NCBI RefSeq assembly: GCF_014696315.1 | Contig: NZ_JACJPX010000034.1 | Span: forward strand, 1 to 64,000 | Source of the DNA: Calothrix membranacea FACHB-236 | GTDB lineage: Bacteria; Cyanobacteriota; Cyanobacteriia; Cyanobacteriales; Nostocaceae | Direction: 5' to 3' | DNA: 64,000 nt | Shown here: positions 27,612-36,770 of the stretch, in pieces | Position numbering within the stretch: position 1 is the stretch's first letter | Layout of the letters: every line of letters starts with the position of its first letter | Position numbers and translations under genes: made by a program | Notes under the pieces: model-generated | What the model was told of the DNA's origin: nothing | The model's input: only the letters and a program-made list of their open reading frames with translations | The model's database searches: none

Positions 27612-28862
27612 CTATTCTCTAGTGAATTCCAATGGTGGCAATGTTTGCGTTTGTCCATTAGTGGATGTAATATTTACTAAAAACTGATCGTCGTAACTTC
27701 CCTCGATCAGAGTAAATATATATTCTTGTTGATGATTAGTTTGCAGTTCTTCTTCTACCAAAATCTCTGTTTTATCACTTACTCGCAATGTAAATCCAGA
27801 GCTAGAAGAGTTACTAGCCATATTTTTCAATATTAGCAGTAAATTCCATCCTGGGTTTTCATCAGGTAATGACCAAGTAACAGCATACAATCTTAGCGGA
27901 TTTTCTAGTTTTATCTCTTGATAGGCACGACCTGCTAATTTGGGAATATCTATTTTATATGTATGCTGAATGTTGGTGAGAATATTTTCTAACTCTTGCT
28001 CAGGGGTTTGCTTGATTCTCAGTAATGGTGATAATGGTGCTAATACCTGCCAAGAAAATTCTGGTATTACCTCATGTAATTGATGATGTAACCAAGACCT
28101 GACATTGACTGTTGGCTGAGTCAAAATCTGCAATAAATCTGGTGTTGTTAGTATTGCTACTCCTTGTTCCCAAGTCAAAACCAGCCAGAGAGGAGATTTA
28201 TGTAGTTGGGGTAATAAATTTAATAGTTCTGGCTGAATGGTGGTTACAAGATTTTGGCGCTCGCTCGGAATTTCTGGTAAAGTAATTGCTGTTGGTGATA
28301 AACATTGCAAATAAAGCAATAGTTCATTTACTTCGCTATTAAAACAAGTCAGCGGTAAGCAATAATTCCAATCTAATTCAGGTTGTAGTCCTGGTTGATA
28401 TTTAATGAGTTGGTCATAACGTAAAAATCCCCTGATACTAGCTAACTCTAGTTCTTCCGCGAGAGAAATTACTACATAAAAGTGGGCATTAAATTCTGGT
28501 AAATCTACTAATGCTCTGGGTATGATAACTTCTTCAGCGCTGAATGTAATAGTAGGAATAAGACAAACTTTAAATTTTCCGATAGATATATTAAATGCAG
28601 TATCAATTACATTAGAATATTGAGATTGCCAAGCTAGAAGTTCGGCTTTACTAATTGCAAGAGTAGGCTCCCGTTGCTCTAACCAAGCATGACAGGCAAA
28701 AAATGCTAAATATTGTAAATAAATCTGCCATTGTCTAGATTTATTGAGAGAATTTTGACTAAATTTTATAGCTTCAGTCAAATATTCTGATTCTAGGGTA
28801 ATTATTTCTGAAAATTGACTAAATTCAAAATAATCATCGGTTGTATCATTTTGTAAATACAT
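27612..28862 (-). CDS. DUF1822 family protein
   Basis: 416 aa. The N-terminal ITLESEYLTEAIKFSQ segment, a central strand-rich region (PRALVDLPEFNAHFYVVISLAEELELASIRGFLRYDQL) and the C-terminal LRLYAVTWSLPDENPGWNLLLILKN segment match the cyanobacterial DUF1822 family. There is no signal peptide or membrane helix. The gene starts 4 nt after the sigma-like gene and is co-transcribed with it. DUF1822 genes are habitually adjacent to such sigma-like genes and to CHASE2/DUF928/CHAT clusters. The function is unknown; a role in holding or gating the sigma-like factor is plausible but is inference. Confidence 0.8.
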   Translation of the reverse strand: MYLQNDTTDDYFEFSQFSEIITLESEYLTEAIKFSQNSLNKSRQWQIYLQYLAFFACHAWLEQREPTLAISKAELLAWQSQYSNVIDTAFNISIGKFKVCLIPTITFSAEEVIIPRALVDLPEFNAHFYVVISLAEELELASIRGFLRYDQLIKYQPGLQPELDWNYCLPLTCFNSEVNELLLYLQCLSPTAITLPEIPSERQNLVTTIQPELLNLLPQLHKSPLWLVLTWEQGVAILTTPDLLQILTQPTVNVRSWLHHQLHEVIPEFSWQVLAPLSPLLRIKQTPEQELENILTNIQHTYKIDIPKLAGRAYQEIKLENPLRLYAVTWSLPDENPGWNLLLILKNMASNSSSSGFTLRVSDKTEILVEEELQTNHQQEYIFTLIEGSYDDQFLVNITSTNGQTQTLPPLEFTRE

Positions 28863-28866
28863 AACA

Positions 28867-30261
28867 CTACGTCCTTTCTCTGATTTCCATTCGCGTGCAG
28901 AGATATCGGCAAATAGCTTGAGCTAACTGGTTTTTAATTACTTGCTGTGCCCCAGTACTTGCATCTATTCTTGCTTGCTCAATTACAGTTTGAATTTCCT
29001 CTTCCAAGATAGCTTGTATTTTTGACTCTAAGTCTAGCAGTTTATAGGGAGTAACATATTCTTGAGATATTTCCATAACACACTTAAGTAAACAGGATAA
29101 AGTGTTGCGTCCAATATCATTGCGTAAATTTTTTAGTTCTAATAGTCGGCTCACTTCTGGTTGATCTGTTAAATCTAATTGTTTGGCTATTTCTGTCATC
29201 GAAACCCCACAACAATGAAACAAATGAAGGGCTTTAATATATTTTTTTGCCTTTTTTAGCGACCTGATGCTGTTTTTACCTTGTAAATATTCAAATCGAG
29301 CTTGAATTACCAAATCTGCAGATTTAAATAGACATTGATCAAATTTCTGCTGATAATCTGCTAAAAACTCTGATGTTTTATCATATTTTTGTGGAACTAT
29401 AATTTTGTTGTCATCTGTCAAAGGCTGTAAACGAGGTAAGCCTTTCTTAGCACGAATACGTTCTTCTCTGAGTAACCTGGCAAGATTTTGCAGATGTTCT
29501 CGAATTTCTTCAGGAGATGTGATTTGTTGACATAAATCTCCTATTTGACGCAATTGTTCAAAAGTTGGCTCTGGATATCTACTTTTAGCGCCAGTTCTAC
29601 GAATTTGTAAAAGATGGGTGCGATAAACTTGGTGATAGCTATCGAGTAATTGGAGTGCTTGGTCAATTTCGATTTGTGTGTGCTGGTAATCTGACAAGAT
29701 CCGAGCTAAGTTTCCTGCTGTGGTGTAGTTGAGAATCATCCAGTCAGTAACTTGTTCTATACCGTGTTCTAGTAAAAACTGTTTGACTGTGCGATCGCTT
29801 TTGAGTATCCTGTTTGTCCAAGTTGATAAATTACTTTTTTCTGGGTCAAAAGTCTCTAAAATCTTTGTGGTTAAAGATTGGGTCTGGGAGAAGGGAATTT
29901 GATGGCTATCGAGCACCAGTGGTAAAATTTCTTCAATAGTAAAGTCATGTGTTTTACCAAACTTCTGGGTTAGTGCTTCGCCAATGGTTTTAATTTCATT
30001 GGAGATAAAACAACGCAGACAACCAAGAGCTAATTGCTGAAGATTAACATCATGGCTATATAACTGCATGAGTTGGCGTTGAATATCTCGCTCAGGTATA
30101 TTTTCTTGCTCAACAAATCCTGGAAACTGCTGCAAGAAAAACTCTTTGCTCTCGGTGAGTTCATCACAACACCTTTTACCAACACTATTGATGCTGATTA
30201 AGAGCCAATATTTCGATGCTCTATCCATCCCGACTTGATTTAGATACTTTTTGGCTACCAT
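28867..30261 (-). CDS. sigma-70-family-like transcription factor
   Basis: 464 aa. A helical N-terminal part is followed by a region-2/3-like section (FDPEKSNLSTWTNRILKSDRTVKQFLLEHGIEQVTDWMIL, 138-177) and a region-4-like helix-turn-helix (HCCGVSMTEIAKQLDLTDQPEVSRLLELKNL, about 349-379). This is the layout of the divergent cyanobacterial sigma-70 proteins encoded next to DUF1822. The protein lacks the canonical region 2.4 of housekeeping sigma factors, so the call is by architecture and neighbourhood. A copy of the shared element lies 139 nt before its ATG, consistent with autoregulation. Alternative: another DNA-binding regulator of the same fold. Confidence 0.68.
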   Translation of the reverse strand: MVAKKYLNQVGMDRASKYWLLISINSVGKRCCDELTESKEFFLQQFPGFVEQENIPERDIQRQLMQLYSHDVNLQQLALGCLRCFISNEIKTIGEALTQKFGKTHDFTIEEILPLVLDSHQIPFSQTQSLTTKILETFDPEKSNLSTWTNRILKSDRTVKQFLLEHGIEQVTDWMILNYTTAGNLARILSDYQHTQIEIDQALQLLDSYHQVYRTHLLQIRRTGAKSRYPEPTFEQLRQIGDLCQQITSPEEIREHLQNLARLLREERIRAKKGLPRLQPLTDDNKIIVPQKYDKTSEFLADYQQKFDQCLFKSADLVIQARFEYLQGKNSIRSLKKAKKYIKALHLFHCCGVSMTEIAKQLDLTDQPEVSRLLELKNLRNDIGRNTLSCLLKCVMEISQEYVTPYKLLDLESKIQAILEEEIQTVIEQARIDASTGAQQVIKNQLAQAICRYLCTRMEIRERT

Positions 30262-30400
30262 AAATGATAGATTTTTAGTGTCTTCCCTAGTGATAGTGAG
30301 ATAGGTTTGATAAATCGCACCTAGCTCTCCTAAACAACAGTATTTTGCAAAATTTATGAATATACATTACCTTTTAATAGACTCCAGCACTCTCTACTTA

Positions 30401-30433
30401 GCTATATCTTTGGAAAATTTGAAGTTATGTATT
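30401..30433 (-). promoter_or_regulatory. shared bipartite element, copy D (sigma-like gene)
   Basis: On the minus strand: AATACATAAC, 15 nt, GATATAGC. It ends 139 nt before the start codon of the sigma-like gene, so the predicted regulator would control itself. The remainder of 30,262-30,803 is AT-rich and shows no gene. Confidence 0.72.
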
Positions 30434-30803
30434 TTTTTAGTGAACAATTTTTGAGTCGATTTACCTAGATAGAGAGAACAGTCTGAGGGGTAAAAGCTAC
30501 CGATTCAGATATTTGTGACTGGTTTATCTTAAGTAGTATTAATTAATTTTTACTTTTTTAATCAGTGATAACTCTGAAAATATTAGCTACAAATTTAGAT
30601 ATTTAATATATTTAACTGTAAATTTATCAAACTTAAATCAATGCCAATATGTATGGTTCATATCTGATTTTTGAAATAAACATTGGGTGCATTATTGCTG
30701 AAGGTACAACACTGTCCGAAACCTGCGGTGCTGTAATTCCGACGATAATACACCATACATCTACTTAGATTCAAAAAAAATCTAATTGGATTGCTATAGA
30801 TTA

Positions 30804-31307
30804 CTATCTTTGAAGCATCTCGATTAGTCTCTGTATTCTTTTATAAGCATCAGAATTAGTCTCTCCCTGCTCTTGAAGTAAATTCTCTGCCTTTTGCAAG
30901 TTTAGCAATGCATCTTGCTTATGACCTTGTTTTATTTGAATCAAACCCCGGAATGCATAAGCTAGCGCAAAATTAGGCTGTAATTTAATTACTTCGCTAA
31001 AAGCCGTATCTGCAACGAAATAGTTTTCTTTTTGATATGCCTCTATTCCTTGTTGCATTAGTTGTTTAATATCTGTTGAGTTAGTTATAGGTCTTGAATT
31101 CGAGCTAGAGTTAGAGTCATTAGAGTCAGGAAAGAATCTTTTACATCTGGGTTCATCTCTCAAGTTATTTTTTAGACATACCTCCCGTTCTATAGCATAG
31201 AGATTTATGGGAGTGGGATCGATGAATTGTGCGTTTACTTTCCTACCAAAACTTACTAGCGTTGCCAAAGTTCCTAAGATAATACCAGCAGACTTAAGTT
31301 TATTCAT
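30804..31307 (-). CDS. exported TPR protein
   Basis: 167 aa. A signal peptide spans residues 1-27 (KSAGIILGTLATLVSFG, cleavage near VNAQ). A serine/asparagine-rich linker (SNDSNSSSNS) follows, then about two TPR units (MQQGIEAYQKENYFVADTAFSEVIKLQP, FALAYAFRGLIQIKQGHKQDALLNLQKAENLL). A copy of the shared element lies 61 nt upstream, in the intergenic region it shares divergently with the TPR-CHAT gene. It probably serves as an extracytoplasmic adaptor in the same regulon. The protein is small and specific function cannot be read. Confidence 0.78.
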   Translation of the reverse strand: MNKLKSAGIILGTLATLVSFGRKVNAQFIDPTPINLYAIEREVCLKNNLRDEPRCKRFFPDSNDSNSSSNSRPITNSTDIKQLMQQGIEAYQKENYFVADTAFSEVIKLQPNFALAYAFRGLIQIKQGHKQDALLNLQKAENLLQEQGETNSDAYKRIQRLIEMLQR

Positions 31308-31368
31308 GATTTGTTCGCTATTTTATAGCAGGATATTGTGGTAACCATATCGGTTGTTCCTTTAACCG

Positions 31369-31401
31369 CATATATCTTTTGGTAAATAAAGGTTATGTAA
31401 A
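31369..31401 (-). promoter_or_regulatory. shared bipartite element, copy C (TPR gene)
   Basis: On the minus strand: TTTACATAAC, 15 nt, GATATATG: an exact match to both halves of the consensus. It ends 61 nt before the ATG of the exported TPR gene. The remaining part of 31,308-31,615 has no gene; copy A stands on the other strand. Confidence 0.78.
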
Positions 31402-31550
31402 AAAATCACAAGAAAATCAAGTTAGTTGCTTGGTATTAATAGTTCATTTAAATATTTGATAGATAATTTACTATGTTTTTAGAAAAATCATCAAAAAACA
31501 AATAGTAAAAAAGCCTAAAATCCGTAGTTTCCGCAGATATTTACATAACT

Positions 31551-31583
31551 TTTACATAACCTCTCACCAATCAAAGATATATG
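31551..31583 (+). promoter_or_regulatory. shared bipartite element, copy A (TPR-CHAT gene)
   Basis: TTTACATAAC (31,551-31,560), 15 nt, GATATATG (31,576-31,583), then TAAG. A second TTTACATAAC half lies at 31,540-31,549, 11 nt upstream, and TTTCCGCAGAT precedes both. The element ends 32 nt before the ATG, which fits a promoter with a short leader. Confidence 0.8.
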
Positions 31584-31615
31584 TAAGTAATTCTAAGCAT
31601 ATTTACACTTCACCT

Positions 31616-34600
31616 ATGCGTCGTAGTCTTTATCGCCCAATAGCTCAACCTCTGCAACGCCTCACCCTTACCTCTTTGGCGCTTTACCTGATATTTCCCT
31701 TGGGAGCTTTGGAACTAGTACCATTGAGAACATCACAAGTATTAGCCCAAAGCGCAAATGCTCGTAAAACCGAAGCAGATAGACTGCTCAAACAAGGTAA
31801 TGAACTGTTCGATAGCGATCAAAATCAAGCTGCGTTAAAGCTTTTTCAGCAGACTTTAGGAATTTACCGTCAAATTAAAGATCGCCAGGGAGAAAGTACC
31901 GCGCTCAGAAAAATTGGCACTGTTTACGATTATTTGGGTGAGTCCAAGCAGGCGATTACTTACTATAAACAAGCTTTAGACATTGCTGAAGCTATTAATG
32001 ATACTGATTCAACATCAAGAGTGTTGAGTAATTGGGGACTTGCTTACTTACATTTGGGAAATACTCAGCGCACAAATGAATATTGTCAAAAAGCTTTAGC
32101 GGTAGCTCAAGAAAGTCAAAACTATGAAACCGAAGCATTGGCATTAAAATGTATATCTGCTTTTTACTTAACGACTCAAAGCCTTGACAAAGGAATTGAT
32201 TTTATAGGACAAGCTTTGGAAGCTATACGCAAAGCTAACGGTACTCCTAATGACAAACTGCGCCAACGCCAACTCGAAATTAGTCTTTTAAATAGTCGTA
32301 GCGACCTTTATCATGCACTTGGTACATACAAACTTGTAAACAAGGATAAAACTGGTTATCAATTATTGAATCAGTCACTACAAGATCGGCAACAAGCTTT
32401 AACAATTGCTAAACAAATAGGCGATACCCGCAGACAGGGAAAAGCACTCTTGGGAATGGGGGACACATACTCTATCCAAAACCAGTACTCCAAAGCTGTA
32501 GAAACATTCAAGCAAGCTTTACAGCTTTTCCAAGGTGATAAAAATTCTCGGTCTCAATTACGAGAAACTTATACCAAGTTGGGTGATGCTTACAAGGAAT
32601 GGGATAAGAAAGAGCAAGGATTGATATCTTATCAAGAAGCTCTGAAAATTATCAAGACAGAAGTGCCTAATTCTCCTGGAGACAAGCTATTTCAGGATAC
32701 AGATCAAGGATGGCTTTTAGTAAACATTGGCAATATTTATTTTGATACAACTGAGTATGAGAAAGCAGTCAATTCTTACGAAGATGCATTAAAAATATTG
32801 CTTTCATCCCTCGCTCAAGTAAAAAAGACTACTAATCCCATTACAAAGACTAAAGAGACAGTAATCAACAATGGAATTCAATTGAGTTATTTGCGGATGT
32901 GTCTCGCATACAAATTTCTAGGTCGATATGAAGAAGGAAACAAAGCTTGTCAGGCTGCTGGGAATGCGAAAGAAGGTTCAAACAATTCTAATTTGCTAAA
33001 AAATTTATCTTCAGACAAGCTTAAATCAACTCACTCTACTAAATCTCCCGAAAAGATAGCCAAGGCAGAAAAAGATTTAAAGGAAGCTGAAGAAAGTTTA
33101 GAACAAGCACGAGCATTTCAAAATACAAGTTTGGAAGCATATGCCCTTGCTAAGATTGGTAATGCTTACACTGATTTAGGAAACTATCAGGAAGCTGAGA
33201 CATATTTTAAACAGGCTATAGAACTTAGCAAGAGTGTTGAAAGTTATCAATATAAACCAGTTATATTTTTCCTGGCTGGAGAGTTTTATAGGAAGCAGAA
33301 AAAATATGATGAAGCAATTCAATATTACAAACAAGGTGGAGATTATGCCAAAGAAACTGGGTATCAACTACAAGAGGCGAATATCTTTGCCCAGAGTGGC
33401 ATAACTAGTTATCTAGCAAATAAGCTACCGGAAGCTACTAATGCTTTATATAGAGCAGTGAATGTTTTTGATGCGATGCGCGATAAATTAGTAATAGACG
33501 GTAATCGGATTGCCATTTTTGAAACCCAGGCTAGATACTATAGTCTGTTGCAAAAAGTTTTAATAGATCAGAAGAAATTTTCAGAAGCATTAGAAGTAGC
33601 TGAACGCAGTAGAGCTAGGGCATTTATTAACTTACTAGCATCACGGTTATCAGCAAAAAGTAATGATAAATTGACGACTAACTTATCTCAAATTTCATCT
33701 CCAAAAATTCAACAGCTTCAGGAAATCGCTAAACAACAAAATGCCACAATTGTAGAATATGCAGTACCAAATCCTCCTAACTATGATGATGGTACTCATG
33801 ATGAGGATCAGCTAGTATGGGATGGTGCCGAAATTTATATTTGGGTAGTTAAACCAACTGGAGAAGTAGCATTTAAACTCCAAAAACTCAATACACCTTT
33901 AAAAGATTTAGTTGCAGCAAGTCGTAGAGCTATTGGAGTGTATGATAATCGTGGCATTGTTGAACCAGTAAATCCAGTTAACGACAAGATACAGCTTGAA
34001 GATGTAGAAAAGCTATATCAAAAGCTATATCAATTGTTAATTCAACCAATCGCTCAATATTTACCCAAAAACCCCAATGAGCGAGTTATCTTCATTCCAC
34101 AAAATGAATTATTTCTAGTTGCTTTCCCTGCACTTAAAGACGAGCAAAATAAATATCTGATTGAAAAACACACTGTTCTCACCGCACCTGCAATTCAGGT
34201 ATTGGAACTTACACATCAACAACGACAAAAAGTTGCAGGAAATGGGGCTTTAGTTGTAGGTAACCCCAATATGCCAAGCATTACTCTCAAGAAAGGAGAA
34301 GCGCCTGAAAAGTTGAACCCCTTAAAAAATGCAGAGAAGGAAGCTCGTGAGATTGCTCAGATTCTCAACACTAAATCTCTAGTTGGTAACCAAGCTACTA
34401 AATCCACTGTCAAGCAACAGATGGTGAATGCAAGAATTATTCACCTAGCAACTCACGGACTACTTAATGATTTTGGCTTTGGTGTACCAGGAGCGATTGC
34501 TCTGGCACCTGATAATCTTCCGAAAGGAGAAAAAAAAGAGAATAATGGTTTGTTGACTGCTAGTGAAATTTTTGACATGAAATTAAAAGCCGAACTAGTA

Positions 34601-34879
34601 GTATTAAGTGCTTGTCAAACAGGACAGGGCGATATTAAAGGTGATGGAGTTATTGGACTTTCTCGCTCTTTAATTGCAGCGGGTGTTCCCAGTGTAGTTG
34701 TGTCTTTGTGGAGTGTACCAGATGACTCGACAAAGTTATTAATGACAGAGTTTTATCGGCAAATGCAGCAGACATCTGATAAAGCTCAAGCGCTGCGTCA
34801 GGCGATGTTAATAACTATGAAACAATACTCCGATCCGAGAGCTTGGGCAGGGTTTACTTTGATTGGAGAATCAAGGTAA
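31616..34879 (+). CDS. exported TPR-CHAT peptidase
   Basis: 1087 aa. A signal peptide covers about residues 1-45 (LTLTSLALYLIFPLGALEL, cleavage near VLAQS). Residues 50-640 are TPR repeats, many of the TPR_12 kind (AITYYKQALDIAEAINDTDS, AVETFKQALQLFQGDKN, AETYFKQAIELSKSV). The C-terminal CHAT domain has its histidine in LATHGL (H947) and its cysteine in VVLSACQTGQG (C1000), and ends WAGFTLIGES as usual. Both catalytic residues are intact. It stands alone on the plus strand behind copy A of the shared element. Family: TPR-CHAT caspase-like protease; unlike the CRISPR-linked type it has a signal peptide and no CRISPR nearby. Confidence 0.92.
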   Translation: MRRSLYRPIAQPLQRLTLTSLALYLIFPLGALELVPLRTSQVLAQSANARKTEADRLLKQGNELFDSDQNQAALKLFQQTLGIYRQIKDRQGESTALRKIGTVYDYLGESKQAITYYKQALDIAEAINDTDSTSRVLSNWGLAYLHLGNTQRTNEYCQKALAVAQESQNYETEALALKCISAFYLTTQSLDKGIDFIGQALEAIRKANGTPNDKLRQRQLEISLLNSRSDLYHALGTYKLVNKDKTGYQLLNQSLQDRQQALTIAKQIGDTRRQGKALLGMGDTYSIQNQYSKAVETFKQALQLFQGDKNSRSQLRETYTKLGDAYKEWDKKEQGLISYQEALKIIKTEVPNSPGDKLFQDTDQGWLLVNIGNIYFDTTEYEKAVNSYEDALKILLSSLAQVKKTTNPITKTKETVINNGIQLSYLRMCLAYKFLGRYEEGNKACQAAGNAKEGSNNSNLLKNLSSDKLKSTHSTKSPEKIAKAEKDLKEAEESLEQARAFQNTSLEAYALAKIGNAYTDLGNYQEAETYFKQAIELSKSVESYQYKPVIFFLAGEFYRKQKKYDEAIQYYKQGGDYAKETGYQLQEANIFAQSGITSYLANKLPEATNALYRAVNVFDAMRDKLVIDGNRIAIFETQARYYSLLQKVLIDQKKFSEALEVAERSRARAFINLLASRLSAKSNDKLTTNLSQISSPKIQQLQEIAKQQNATIVEYAVPNPPNYDDGTHDEDQLVWDGAEIYIWVVKPTGEVAFKLQKLNTPLKDLVAASRRAIGVYDNRGIVEPVNPVNDKIQLEDVEKLYQKLYQLLIQPIAQYLPKNPNERVIFIPQNELFLVAFPALKDEQNKYLIEKHTVLTAPAIQVLELTHQQRQKVAGNGALVVGNPNMPSITLKKGEAPEKLNPLKNAEKEAREIAQILNTKSLVGNQATKSTVKQQMVNARIIHLATHGLLNDFGFGVPGAIALAPDNLPKGEKKENNGLLTASEIFDMKLKAELVVLSACQTGQGDIKGDGVIGLSRSLIAAGVPSVVVSLWSVPDDSTKLLMTEFYRQMQQTSDKAQALRQAMLITMKQYSDPRAWAGFTLIGESR

Positions 34880-35055
34880 ATTTTCAACTAAACAATTACA
34901 GCAGATTATAGTTGGTGAAGTACAGATAATTATAAGTTCACGGCAGTGTAGTACTCAGAAGCGCGTACCTCATTTATCTGAAATACGCTGTATTTATTCT
35001 CGATATTCTCCAACATCAATAAAAGCTTTTCTTCTACTTTTTTTAGGTTTTTTGT

Positions 35056-35700
35056 ATGAAATTACATCAACTCAGAAAATTTTTCTGTTATTCATTCTCC
35101 ATCAGCATTGCTGTGTTTATAACTCAAGGAGCTCATGCACAAAGAACTGCGGTACCACTTAAGGAACCACCACCAGCTGCTGTTTACAATTGTGCTGGAT
35201 ATGATTCTGTATTTAGTGTTGCACCTAGCATTTTGGGAGAAATACAGCTTGATGGTAACGGAAATTATTCTTCTCCATCTTATGGGGAAGGACAATATAT
35301 TTTTGACCCGGAAACTAGCAGGGTGAGATTAATCAGTGGTACACTCGCTGGTTGGGTTGGTGCTTGGGAGATTCGTGGCGGAGATAAGCGAATTCGGTTT
35401 CCGCAAACACCAAATACCCGCCTCAAGCCAGATACCTCTGTGAAAGATACTGTCTGTTATCCCAAAAAAGGCACGGTTCGTAAAGAGTATACGCGGAGCG
35501 AGATACAAAAGATTGCGGATAAGATAAGAAATATGGCTAATACGGATGCAGGAAGGAGTTTGCCGCAGAAGTTCGATATCATGTCTGCCATATGCAACGG
35601 TGAAGCGCCTAAAATTAATGGTCGTGTTTTGAATGCTAATGAAACGGCTATGTTGCGGGAAGAGTTAGGTTGTCAAAATATTCCTGCGCCAGACAGATAG
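35056..35700 (+). CDS. exported beta-domain protein, paralogue 1
   Basis: 214 aa. The signal peptide is residues 1-29 (FFCYSFSISIAVFITQGAHA). Residues 30-135 form a predicted beta-rich domain: AVYNCAGYD, ILGEIQLDGNGNYSS, YGEGQYIFDPETSRVRLISG, WVGAWEIRGGDKRIRFP, then DTVCYPKKG; two cysteines flank it and may form a disulfide. The family is not one I recognise by name. The same domain opens the protein at 38,557-39,456 and, more distantly, closes that at 36,771-37,652. The leader and first codons match those of 38,557 closely, so duplication included the 5' region. Function unknown, probably extracytoplasmic. Confidence 0.7.
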   Translation: MKLHQLRKFFCYSFSISIAVFITQGAHAQRTAVPLKEPPPAAVYNCAGYDSVFSVAPSILGEIQLDGNGNYSSPSYGEGQYIFDPETSRVRLISGTLAGWVGAWEIRGGDKRIRFPQTPNTRLKPDTSVKDTVCYPKKGTVRKEYTRSEIQKIADKIRNMANTDAGRSLPQKFDIMSAICNGEAPKINGRVLNANETAMLREELGCQNIPAPDR

Positions 35701-35919
35701 AACTAGTATCGCTTACCTTGGAAGTCAAAAGTTAAAATTCACAAGACTTACATAATATGTTTATTTAGACAGTGGGGTACTAATAAGCATATAGGTACAC
35801 AGCATGGCAATTTTTTAGGCTGCGATCGCAGATAGATTTTGCATAATTACATTGAGTTTATAGGCGATCGCTTTTTATCCTTTTCTGCAATTAACGATAA
35901 ATAAGAAAGAGTTAAAAGT

Positions 35920-36700
35920 ATGAACCGTTTAATCTGGAAAACTCTCAGAAGTTGTATAACCTTAACCGCACTCACTGCTACCTCTATTCCTGTTAATGCA
36001 CAAACCAGTTCTGAAATCAATATTTTGACTGTTTGCAGCAAAGAATTGCTAACAACTTCTTCGACAGCAGATGAAATTATAAAAGCCAATGAAGAAATGG
36101 CGATCAGTGGTGCTCTTATGGCGGCAAGAGTACAAGCACAAGTATCAAGATTAGAAAATTCTGCTGGAAAGAATACATCATCAGAATCAGCAGTTGAAAA
36201 AGCTCGTGATGCATTACAAAAATTTAATCTGTATAACATCAAAAAGGGGTTTCAAGAATTAGAAAATAAACACCATAGCACAGCAATGTGTTTTTTTAAT
36301 AAAATAATAGTATTAAATGCTCCTAGTAAATATGCTGGTGCCTACCTTGGTAGAGGACTCACCTATGTTGAACAAGGAGATAAACAAAGTGGTCTTGCAG
36401 ATTTAAGAGAAGCAGCGGAACTGTTTAAAAGCCAAAATGAGCAAGAATTGTTTCAAAAAGTCACAAGAATAATTAAAAAATTAACAAATAACACTTCTAC
36501 GACAGTTTGCATAAGCAGCGTACACCTATGTTCAAATTACCGAAGCAATCAATAACAGGAACTTACGGTGAATGCTTTTACATGAGTTACCTTACACCTG
36601 TGCCTGGAGGGGCAGGAAAATGGCAGGTTTAGTAGGAAAATATGAGATACCTAAAAAAGGTAGATCGGTAATTCTTTTTTATCCCCAATCTAAGCTTATC
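35920..36700 (+). pseudogene. frameshifted exported TPR/beta-domain paralogue
   Basis: The open part (35,920-36,555, 211 aa) has a signal peptide ending near VNAQ, a helical stretch and one TPR-like unit (YLGRGLTYVEQGDKQSGLADLREAAELF), almost collinear with the protein at 36,771. After a frameshift near 36,510-36,545 the sequence resumes in another frame with SITGTYGEC (36,547-36,573) and LTPVPGG, matching the beta domain of the downstream paralogue. It then lacks the following roughly 45 residues and ends with a KYEIPKKGRSVILFY remnant near 36,640-36,690. The gene has therefore lost its beta domain by frameshift plus internal deletion; the truncated protein may still be made. Confidence 0.72.
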
Positions 36701-36770
36701 CTAGTTTTGTTTTATTCCTCTTGTGTTACCTGAAAATATTAAATACAACAAGCAAAAATCAGTTAAAATT

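Noticed and set aside
31616-34879. TPR-CHAT as part of a CRISPR-guided (type III-E) protease system
   Set aside because: It has a signal peptide and there are no cas genes or CRISPR arrays in the window.
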